The translations under genes were made by a program, and so were the position numbers. A stretch of DNA of 33,933 nucleotides from Bryobacteraceae bacterium (GTDB taxonomy: Bacteria; Acidobacteriota; Terriglobia; Bryobacterales; Bryobacteraceae): positions 11,808 to 45,740 of the forward strand of contig JANXAE010000006.1 of assembly GCA_025062235.1 (NCBI GenBank), in the 5' to 3' direction. The notes below the pieces were generated by a model that was not told the origin of the DNA, made no database searches, and was given only the letters and a program-made list of their open reading frames with translations. The first letter of the stretch is position 1. Each line of letters starts with the position of its first letter. This document shows positions 27,644 to 33,933 of the stretch, piece by piece.

Positions 27644-28771
27644 TCAGGCGCGGAACCGACAGACGGCCTCGGCGATCGAAGGGCCGCGAACTTCGATTCG
27701 CGTCAAATCGCGCGTTCCTATGCCCAGCTCTTCGGCCAAGCGCATGGTGTTGTCGCAACGCTCGAAGGGAGGCGTACCACGGTCAGCCAGCGGATCGAAT
27801 CCCATCAACGCGGTTGCGACCGCGTCCGTGCAGACCGGGTTGAGGCCGGCGACGAGCAGGCCCGGAGAGATGGGACGGGTCCCCCGAACCCAAGGTCCTT
27901 CGCCCCCCGCCATGGACTCGATGCCGTCAATGATGGCCAAGTCAATGGGTCGGGCCGCTGCGAGCTCGACGACGATGCGTGGAACCCGGTAGCCCCCGTC
28001 ACGCGGCGAGCGCGGGTCAATTTCCTGCGGGCAGCTTTTGGGTGGCTGCCTGTGGCCGTCGTGGAACATGGTGCGACCGCCTCGCGGGAACTGGCCCGGC
28101 TCGTCGTCGGGCGCGCCGTCGCCGTAGATCGTGCAGGGAGTGATGCCGAAGCAGTTCTTGAGCGATAGCGTGACGCCTGCGGTGGCGTGTTCCTTCAACT
28201 TGGCGAGCGAAACGAAAACGTCGCACTCGCGATAGGCAGGGCTCAGGTCGTATGAAGGATAGATGAAGCCGCCGCCGGGGACTGGGAATCGCGCGTAAGC
28301 TTTTCGGCGACCGAGCCAGTTGGTGTTCTCGAACTCGACGCCGCTGGCTGCGGTCGCCAGCGCCTGGGGATCCCAGTTGGCGGCGAGCATGTATTCTTCT
28401 AACGGCTCTGCCGTGGACCAAGGACTTTCGAGGAGCCGGATTTTCTTTGCCCCGGCTCTGCCGAGCAGAGCGACCGTCACGCCGATGACGTTCTGGTGGA
28501 CCCACTGGGCCGTGCCGAGCGGCCGGTGCCCGAGGCGGTACGTCGGGCTGCCTGTGAGGTTCAGCTTGATGGCGACGACCTTACCCTTTACCAGCCGCGA
28601 CAGGCCGCCCAATTGGTCGAACAGGCGCTCCATGGCCGGCCGAAGCTCGGCGTCGTAGCTGCGACAGCGCACGACGGAGACGGGCGCTGCAGGAGCAGGG
28701 CGCTGCGGAAGCCTGGCGGCTGCGACGGCCAGAGCGGCGAGCGCATGGCGACGGGTGATAGCGCTGCTCAT
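27644..28771 (-). CDS. DUF362-domain protein with twin-arginine signal
   Basis: 375 residues. The N-terminus ITRRHALAALAVAAARLPQ looks like a Tat signal. The mature region has the DUF362 pattern: KVVAIKLNLTGSPTYRLG, VTVALLGRAGAKKIRLLESPWST, YRECDVFVSLAKLKEHATAGVTLSLKNCFGITPC and IDLAIIDGIESMAGGEGPW, the last being a conserved glycine-rich signature. Many DUF362 proteins carry extra ferredoxin clusters; none is seen here. The biochemical role is unknown. It starts three bases after the stop of the 428-aa gene, so the two are in one transcript; 222 bases without a recognisable gene follow before the propeller gene. Confidence 0.85.
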   Translation of the reverse strand: MSSAITRRHALAALAVAAARLPQRPAPAAPVSVVRCRSYDAELRPAMERLFDQLGGLSRLVKGKVVAIKLNLTGSPTYRLGHRPLGTAQWVHQNVIGVTVALLGRAGAKKIRLLESPWSTAEPLEEYMLAANWDPQALATAASGVEFENTNWLGRRKAYARFPVPGGGFIYPSYDLSPAYRECDVFVSLAKLKEHATAGVTLSLKNCFGITPCTIYGDGAPDDEPGQFPRGGRTMFHDGHRQPPKSCPQEIDPRSPRDGGYRVPRIVVELAAARPIDLAIIDGIESMAGGEGPWVRGTRPISPGLLVAGLNPVCTDAVATALMGFDPLADRGTPPFERCDNTMRLAEELGIGTRDLTRIEVRGPSIAEAVCRFRA

Positions 28772-28774
28772 GAC

Positions 28775-30061
28775 TCAGGCCTCCAGTTCGACGGCCGCGC
28801 AGACTGGGAACTCGGGCAAAGGGATTTCGATGCCGTGCGGCGCGGGGAGGGTTTCCAGTGTGCGGGGTCCTTCCGCCTCGGGCTCCCAAAAGATCGCGCG
28901 GCGAAAGGCGCCATTGATACCGAGCGTTACTGCGTGTGCCGGGCGGCGCGTCGCGTAGTTCAGAAGCTGCACGACGGCGCGCTTGCCGTCGGGCCGAACG
29001 AGGTAGTGCGCGTTGAAGGATCCGCCGTTCCAAAGGCGGATCGGGTCATGCCGGCGGCCGAGCAACAGGTGTGCGTCCAGCGCTACGAGGTAGGGATCAC
29101 TGAAGGGCTCTCTCGCGATCGCCAGCCGCCCTTTACCGTGCAGCAGAACGTCGAATCGCCCGTAAACATCTTGCGGGCCGGGCCTGCCCGGGCGCAACCG
29201 CCACTGGGGGCCTGCGATGAGCAAGCCGCCGCGCTGAACGAAATCGAGGAGCCGCTGCGCGCGGCCTTGGTCCGGCGGGAGCGAATCCGGGTAGATCACG
29301 GCTTTCAAGTTCCCGAGATTCCATGAGCCGGGCTGTCGCTTGTCGAGTACGCGGTAGGGCAGATGCCGCCGGGCAAGCAGGTTGAGGATCTCTTCGGCCA
29401 TATGCCGGTGTTCGCCGCAATAATCCGACAGGACCCCAACAGCGGCGCAGGCTGGCCACTGCCGCCAATGTCGCTGTAGCTGGAAAAAGCGGATCACACG
29501 CGAGACGGCTTGCAGGACGGGGGCCACCCGCTGAGGTTGTCTTTGCACGCTCTCGTCGAAGGCGATCGCCCAGCGCGCCCCGAAGGCCTCCGCATCGGCG
29601 ACGGCGAGCGCGTATCCTTCGGGACGGAGGACTGTGTTGGCCGGCGGCTCGAAGAACAGCCAGAATTCGCGCCCCGGCAACATGGTGCGCACCAGTTGCG
29701 CTAACCAACCGTTCGAATCCACCCAGGGCACGCCGGTAGGACCGGCAGACGCCGTGCTTTCCGTGGCGATGGCCGGCCACACGCAATCGCGCGCGGCGAC
29801 GATGGGCCCGGTTGCGTTCCAGTCCAACTCGGCGCGCGGGACGATGCGAAATCTGCCCTGCGGTGCGGAGATTTCGCCCGCGGAGGTAATTTCCCAGCAC
29901 GCCAGACCGCGTCGTTGCGCTTGCGATCGGACTGGGCCGAACTCGGGGCCTGGCGGCAGCAAGAGCAGATTGATGGGGCTGTTCTCGAGCTCGGCGAGCA
30001 GCGCGGGATCGCGCCAGCCGGCGGGCCACCGAATGGGGACGAGTTCCTGCCCTGGGCCCAT
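28775..30061 (-). CDS. 428-aa hypothetical with a glutamine-amidotransferase-like (GH42 trimerisation-type) domain
   Basis: The ATG at 30061 is preceded by AGAGGA at six bases. No signal peptide is visible. Residues about 215-300 (VGVLSDYCGEHRHMAEEILNLLARRHLPYRVLDK, then LKAVIYPDSLPPDQGRAQRLLDFVQRGGLLIAG) read like the class-I-amidotransferase-like fold used as a trimerisation domain in beta-galactosidases and related glycosidases. The C-terminal region (VVQLLNYATRRPAHAVTLGI, then FWEPEAEGPRTLE) resembles the beta-sandwich end of such enzymes. The first 200 residues are not recognised, and no catalytic pair was identified. It may be an accessory or degenerate glycosidase. It follows the mannonate dehydratase remnant by 12 bases. 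Confidence 0.75.
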   Translation of the reverse strand: MGPGQELVPIRWPAGWRDPALLAELENSPINLLLLPPGPEFGPVRSQAQRRGLACWEITSAGEISAPQGRFRIVPRAELDWNATGPIVAARDCVWPAIATESTASAGPTGVPWVDSNGWLAQLVRTMLPGREFWLFFEPPANTVLRPEGYALAVADAEAFGARWAIAFDESVQRQPQRVAPVLQAVSRVIRFFQLQRHWRQWPACAAVGVLSDYCGEHRHMAEEILNLLARRHLPYRVLDKRQPGSWNLGNLKAVIYPDSLPPDQGRAQRLLDFVQRGGLLIAGPQWRLRPGRPGPQDVYGRFDVLLHGKGRLAIAREPFSDPYLVALDAHLLLGRRHDPIRLWNGGSFNAHYLVRPDGKRAVVQLLNYATRRPAHAVTLGINGAFRRAIFWEPEAEGPRTLETLPAPHGIEIPLPEFPVCAAVELEA

Positions 30062-30073
30062 GAGGGGTCCTCT

Positions 30074-31129
30074 TCAGGATGAGCGTTGCGAGTATACCAA
30101 TTGGAGGAGCGCCAGGATGTAACCGAAGGCAAAGGCGAAGGCCCGTCGTCGAGCTTCATCGGCCGGGATTCGCGGCACGTGATCCGGCATGATCATGCCA
30201 TCGTAGCCGATGTCCCTGTAAACGCGGACGGCGGGGATCATGACCACGTCGCCGTCTTCGGGGAAGGCCTCCTGAAAGTTCAGGAAACGTTCGCGAATGT
30301 TTCGGAAGGGGACGTTCAAAAATCTTCTTGCGCTGTCCGAAGTAGCGTAGGACGTCGAAGATCTCGCGCGCCGGATCATGCAACATCCCGGCGATGGTCC
30401 CTTGACAGAAATTCAGGCCGTGGTGGGGACTGGGGACAAGCTCGATGATGCGCTTCAAGCCTTCGAGGGTGCCGAGCAGCTGGTGTACGCCGCGGAAGCC
30501 CCGGGTGGGGCGGCATCGGAGGATCGTTGGGGGTGGCAGGCCAGGCGAACCCAATATTTTTCGGCGACGGGTACGACGCGCTCCAGGAAGTACGTGATGC
30601 GCTCTCACATCTCGTCGGCGCTCACCGGCCCGGCCTCGGTGAGTGGGGGATCCTGTCGCGCCTGGTCGTAGACGAAGGTGCTGTAGAGTGCGCCTCCCCG
30701 GCCTCGCGGCGGCGCGGTGCGTACGACGCCGAGGATCGTGAGAATGTACTTGAGGTCCGGGATGCCGGCGCGCGCGGCCTTGCGTATCATCCCGCAGATT
30801 GCGTCTATTTGCCGATCGCGCCCCGGACTCTTGCCGGGCAAGATGTCGGGGTGCTCGGCGCGAGTGATGTAGACAAAGCTGAGCGGCAGCGGGACCATCT
30901 CGAGCCTGATGCCGCACGATTCCACGCGCTCGCGCAGACGCAAGAGGCCCTCGACCGAGCAGGCTGCATCGGGCTTGCGAGAAGGCAGTTCGCTGCAAAT
31001 GTGGTTGACCCCGAGGGCAGCCAGGGTGCGCAGGATGTCGTCGCTGGAAGCGTGCTGTGTGCCCGCTTTCAAGCGCGAGCCGGACGGCGGTGCCTGCCGG
31101 CGCGGCGACTGGGGATCCCTCAGAGCCAT
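30074..31129 (-). pseudogene. Mannonate dehydratase pseudogene (UxuA-like)
   Basis: Reads as a mannonate dehydratase from [25 protein letters not shown] to FGYILALLQLVYSQ, but in four pieces. An in-frame TGA at 30605-30607 stands where the family has Trp (ADEM[18 protein letters not shown]). Frame changes occur at a G-run near 30529-30533, at 30501-30510 (to [18 protein letters not shown]) and at an A-run near 30317-30322 (to [19 protein letters not shown]). The family HFRN motif, whose His is a metal ligand, reads PFRN here, a missense change on top of the frame damage. The NFCQGT cysteine motif and the MIMPDHVP motif remain. The normal enzyme converts D-mannonate to 2-keto-3-deoxygluconate. 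The gene is not functional as written. Confidence 0.88.
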
Positions 31130-32682
31130 GGCGGCCTTTGCCCGGCGTTCGCCCAGGGTTGCGGCGGAGGAAGAGAGGTGCGACGGCGCATGCTGATCAG
31201 GATACCTGCGACGGTGCCGTCGTGCGCGTATCGGACTCGATGGTGCTGGGCCCGTGGTGTTCCCTTGCGAGCACCAATCTCGATCTGCCGCGGGCTGCGG
31301 TCGGCGGATCTGGAAGGCGGCGCCACGGTGTCCTTGCGCACAGTAATCGAGCCGCGCATGGTTTCCAGGTGCATTGGGTGGCCCGTGGTGCCACCGGTGA
31401 GAACCGAGGCGCGTTCACCCTCGCTGGTCTCGCGCAGCAACGGCCCGAAGTGGTTGAAGATGGTTCCGCGGGCGGTGCGGGCGCGCAGTTGGAAGGCGGC
31501 CTGCTCCGGCAGGGCGAGCTCGATGTCGCCGCTGCGAGTGCGAGCATGAATCGGACCCAAGGCCGAGGGCGCGGGCCGGAGGCGGATGTCACCGGAATCC
31601 ACAGAAATTTCAGCCCCCTGAGCGAATTCGTCAAGCTGCACATCGCAGGCGCGCGAGCTGGAGAAATGTACGGGTCCTTCGAGGCGAACTCCGGTCAAAT
31701 CTCCGAGGTCCATCTGGATCCGGCCGGGCAGCTTTTGGAGTTTCAACGTGGTTTGGACATTCTGGAAACGCAAAGGACCGCCGAGGGAAGCCAGGCGCAG
31801 GTCGCCTGAATAATAACCCTCGAGGGTTACGGCGCCCTTGACGGCTTCGACCTCGAGGTCGCGGCCTCGGCGAACGGCAATCTCGACCGGGCCGGTGGCC
31901 TCGACGAGGCTGATCAGGGCAGCGCGACCGAGAATGAAACGTACCGGACCTGAAATGTTTCTTGCTCGCGCGGAGCCACTCTCGCTGGAAAACTCGAGGC
32001 TGGCCAGGGAACTTGCCTCGAGATCGGCGTTACGACTGCGAACTTCGACTGCGGTCCCTCGCGGGACGACGACCTCGATATGCGCAGAGGCGGCCAGGTC
32101 GGAGGCGACCCTGTCGAGGTTGGTGCGTAGCACGACGCGGTCGGCATCGCGGGAGAGCTCGACAGGGGTGTTGCGATCGGCTTGGGAAGCCTCGGCGTCG
32201 TGCACGGCGCGGAGCGTCTTTCGCCCCGAGACGCGGATTTCCTGGGTTTCGGCGCCGGTGATGCGGGTGGTGCCTCGCAGGTTCTCGACCAGCAGTCGCG
32301 CGGCGGTCGGGGCTGGCAGGCGCTGTTCGGCGATCGTGTACTCGTAGCTGCGGCCAAAAAGTTCCAGTCGGCGGCTGGCTACGGCCCCCAGACGGTCCCA
32401 CGGCCGGTACCGTTCTACGGCATGAAGCGCGGAGCCGGCCAGGCAGATGAGAATGATCGCTGTCCACTCTGCGCCGGAAATGCCGTACGCGGGCAGCGGA
32501 AAGCGGCGGATACGCCAGTAGACGATCTCGAGCAGCCGGACAAGGCCCCAGCCGATCAGAATGAACGGCCAGTAACGGCCGAAGATCGCGAGCAGGCCCG
32601 GTTGGGGACGGAGGGTGTGGAGCAGCAGCAGGCTGCCGAGTCCGATAAGCAGCAGCGGGCCCACCATGGATCGGGGTCTCAT
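31120..32682 (-). CDS. Membrane protein with DUF5668-type hairpin and DUF4097 beta-repeat domain
   Basis: 520 residues. The N-terminus has a hydrophobic hairpin ([17 protein letters not shown], then [19 protein letters not shown]) of the DUF5668/LiaF type and another helix near 70-85. The rest, from about residue 110, is a series of short beta-strand repeats ([61 protein letters not shown]) typical of DUF4097 putative adhesin/envelope domains. It ends with about 60 polar, basic residues after GSITVRKD that look unlike the family and overlap the start of the mannonate dehydratase remnant by 10 bases. The ATG overlaps the upstream stop (ATGA). Envelope-stress sensing is plausible from the family, not shown. 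Confidence 0.82.
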   Translation of the reverse strand: MRPRSMVGPLLLIGLGSLLLLHTLRPQPGLLAIFGRYWPFILIGWGLVRLLEIVYWRIRRFPLPAYGISGAEWTAIILICLAGSALHAVERYRPWDRLGAVASRRLELFGRSYEYTIAEQRLPAPTAARLLVENLRGTTRITGAETQEIRVSGRKTLRAVHDAEASQADRNTPVELSRDADRVVLRTNLDRVASDLAASAHIEVVVPRGTAVEVRSRNADLEASSLASLEFSSESGSARARNISGPVRFILGRAALISLVEATGPVEIAVRRGRDLEVEAVKGAVTLEGYYSGDLRLASLGGPLRFQNVQTTLKLQKLPGRIQMDLGDLTGVRLEGPVHFSSSRACDVQLDEFAQGAEISVDSGDIRLRPAPSALGPIHARTRSGDIELALPEQAAFQLRARTARGTIFNHFGPLLRETSEGERASVLTGGTTGHPMHLETMRGSITVRKDTVAPPSRSADRSPRQIEIGARKGTPRAQHHRVRYAHDGTVAGILISMRRRTSLPPPQPWANAGQRPPWL

Positions 32683-32879
32683 TCGGTGCCTCCCGGATCA
32701 GCGGCGCTCACGGCGGTGCGTTCCAGCAGCTTGAGAACGCCGTAGACAATCAACAGCAGGGGAAAGGACTGTGTGAAGGCAAGCCCTCCGGAGTGATCCC
32801 AGGCGAAAAGGGACCCGAGAGTCAGCAGCATGATCGGACCGCGGATGGCGCGCAGCAAAGCTGCCTTACGGGTTGACAT
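32679..32879 (-). CDS. 66-aa DUF5668-type membrane protein
   Basis: The ATG at 32879 follows GAGGAG at eight bases and overlaps the end of the upstream gene by 14 bases. The protein consists of one basic N-terminus (STRKAALLRAIRG) and a membrane hairpin, GPIMLLTLGSLFAWDHSGG then SFPLLLIVYGVLKLLER, the same pattern as the hairpins in both neighbours. The frame is open further upstream, but that extension merely reads the neighbouring gene in another frame. Coupled to the next gene by ATGA. Confidence 0.8.
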   Translation of the reverse strand: MSTRKAALLRAIRGPIMLLTLGSLFAWDHSGGLAFTQSFPLLLIVYGVLKLLERTAVSAADPGGTE

Positions 32880-33525
32880 CTTGGTGCTCCTCGGACTTGG
32901 CTCCCGGTTTTCGATAACCGGAGAGGCGGCAGTAGAGCATATAGACACCGAGGCCGATGAGCAGCACCGGCCAGTACCTCAGGAGGCGCTCGATGCGAAG
33001 CAGTTCTAGGTTGTGGAGCAGGAACAGGAGGCCCAGCGCGATGAGCAGGATCGGGCCCGCGGGAAAGCGTCCCGCATGCGAGCGCAAAGGGAGAATGCTC
33101 GAGAATTCGTCCACGACTTCACCGAGTCGTCGGCGTCGGGCTGTGTGATAGGCCTCGAACGGCATATAAATGTAGAAGATCGCGATCAGCATGCCGAAAA
33201 GCGGCTCGAATCCGCGGACCGCTTCCGAGGTAGTGAGGGAGATCAGGAGGCCGAAGATCACCACGTGGACGATGCCCTTCGCATACTGACCGTTGTAGAC
33301 CGCGCCGACGCCCGGGATGAGCCCGAGCAGGAAGGCCAGACCGGGCGAGGAGCCGGCGGCAAAGGTGGAAGGAGGGGGACTCGGAGAAGGCGGAACGATT
33401 GCAGGGAGGTGCTGCTGGCAGTAGACGGTGCCCGCAGCGATGCGGCGGCATTCGGTGCACAGCGGTTGCCCACACGTGCGGCAATAGGCGACGACGGGTG
33501 AATCGGGATGAATAGGGCAATTCAT
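32866..33525 (-). CDS. B-box zinc-finger / TM2-like / DUF5668-type membrane protein
   Basis: 219 residues from the ATG at 33525, with AGGAGA upstream. Residues 3-39 form a B-box-like zinc site (Cys3, His6, Cys15, Cys18, Cys23, Cys26, Cys36, His39). A Pro/Ser-rich linker leads to a TM2-like pair of helices (GLAFLLGLIPGVGAVYNGQYAKG with further helices), then a basic patch, HTARRRR. A C-terminal DUF5668-type hairpin follows (GPILLIALGLLFLLHNLELL, RYWPVLLIGLGVYMLY). The start overlaps the preceding stop (ATGA). The zinc site should face the cytoplasm; the role is unknown. Confidence 0.85.
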   Translation of the reverse strand: MNCPIHPDSPVVAYCRTCGQPLCTECRRIAAGTVYCQQHLPAIVPPSPSPPPSTFAAGSSPGLAFLLGLIPGVGAVYNGQYAKGIVHVVIFGLLISLTTSEAVRGFEPLFGMLIAIFYIYMPFEAYHTARRRRLGEVVDEFSSILPLRSHAGRFPAGPILLIALGLLFLLHNLELLRIERLLRYWPVLLIGLGVYMLYCRLSGYRKPGAKSEEHQDVNP

Positions 33526-33933
33526 GGCTTGGTATCTCCTGTGCCAATCTTCGGGGATCCTGGCGAGGACACCGCGGAGCGGCCGGGGGGTGGATCGGGA
33601 GGCAAATCCCGGTCGTTGGGCTCTTGCTGGGTTGGCAAGGGGGATGGTGGCCCAGCCTGACTGGGAATTTGCTGATACCATTCCCGCAGTTGGGTCTGGA
33701 TCTCATAGACGAGCCTGAGGCTGAGGTAGAACTTACGGGCGCGGTCCCAAGTGCGGTGGGCAGTGTCGTCCAGCGCCTGCCACAGACGGATGGGGTTCAG
33801 CTCCTGCGGGTGGATCTGACGGGGCCCAATGCCCGCGAAGCGCGCCAGCATGGAAAAGGAAAGAATGGTCATCGCCATGCCCATGGCGAAACGGGGTTGC
33901 AGGAAGGGACGGAGCCGAGCCGTGAGCCGGGCG
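33522..33933 (-). CDS. C-terminal part of a probable anti-sigma-like membrane protein, 5' end missing
   Basis: The frame is open from the window edge to the TGA at 33522, so the N-terminus lies outside. What is seen is one hydrophobic segment (FAMGMAMTILSFSMLARFAGI) followed by LNPIRLWQALDDTAHRTWDRARKFYLSLRLVYEIQTQLREWYQ and a Pro-rich tail. The helix followed by LNP-R...VYEIQ recalls the C-terminal part of zinc-finger anti-sigma proteins in Acidobacteriota; the zinc-finger part itself cannot be seen. An internal ATG at 33884 exists but would begin inside the membrane segment. It heads the leftward envelope operon. Confidence 0.65.
   Translation of the reverse strand, partial: ARLTARLRPFLQPRFAMGMAMTILSFSMLARFAGIGPRQIHPQELNPIRLWQALDDTAHRTWDRARKFYLSLRLVYEIQTQLREWYQQIPSQAGPPSPLPTQQEPNDRDLPPDPPPGRSAVSSPGSPKIGTGDTKP

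Overview
The window is GC-rich bacterial chromosomal DNA. It most likely comes from an Acidobacteriota member of the Bryobacterales/Solibacterales type. This is inferred from the mix of secreted hypotheticals, FTRMF-type linear repeats, DUF4097/DUF5668 envelope genes, an ArsA-HSP20 ATPase and large carbohydrate-associated genes; no rRNA or other marker gene allows a firm assignment. No tRNA, rRNA, CRISPR array, integrase or intact insertion sequence was recognised.

Layout. 1-5643 (minus) is a sugar operon transcribed leftward: cupin, Gfo/Idh/MocA oxidoreductase, SGLT-like Na+/sugar symporter, a 61-aa two-helix membrane protein, galactokinase and an SDR epimerase cut by the window edge. Divergently, 5772-8500 (plus) carries scpA, scpB, an rluB-type pseudouridine synthase and a CoA-binding protein. 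It converges on purH (8513-10066, minus). 10539-14055 (minus) holds a radical SAM/SPASM enzyme, a 130-aa membrane-anchored protein resembling a histidine-kinase dimerisation helix without the histidine, and a 495-aa protein joining a degenerate protein-kinase N-lobe to an array of GEFTRMFQ motifs and a C-terminal anchor. A good minus-strand promoter, a structured leader and a possible 37-codon ORF precede the radical SAM gene. 14489-18771 (minus) holds a small secreted protein, secA and a DUF6599-like protein. 18968-20391 (plus) is an ArsA/Get3-like ATPase with a Cys-rich 76-aa partner.

20409-25120 and 30074-31129 (both minus) are zones of gene decay: an ABC-2 permease with a damaged 5' end, an ABC ATPase without its Walker A part and with several frameshifts, a large glycoside-hydrolase-like gene with two nonsense codons and at least four frameshifts whose end is fused to the ATPase remnant, and a mannonate dehydratase pseudogene. 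Between them lie an intact secreted triple-repeat protein (plus) and three intact minus-strand genes: a PL22-like beta-propeller, a DUF362 protein and a trimerisation-domain-like hypothetical. Together they look like the remains of a uronate/pectin-type utilisation locus. 31120-33933 (minus) is an envelope operon: the C-terminal end of a probable anti-sigma-like protein, then three consecutive genes that each carry a DUF5668-type membrane hairpin, the last fused to a DUF4097 beta-repeat domain.

The housekeeping genes (scpAB, purH, secA) are cleanly open, while the damage sits in accessory genes and in one case includes loss of a metal-ligand residue. This favours real pseudogenes over poor sequence, but raw reads would be needed to settle it. 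The best candidates for something undescribed are the radical SAM / HisKA-like / FTRMF-repeat locus (10.5-14.3 kb) and the ArsA plus CGCLCC pair.
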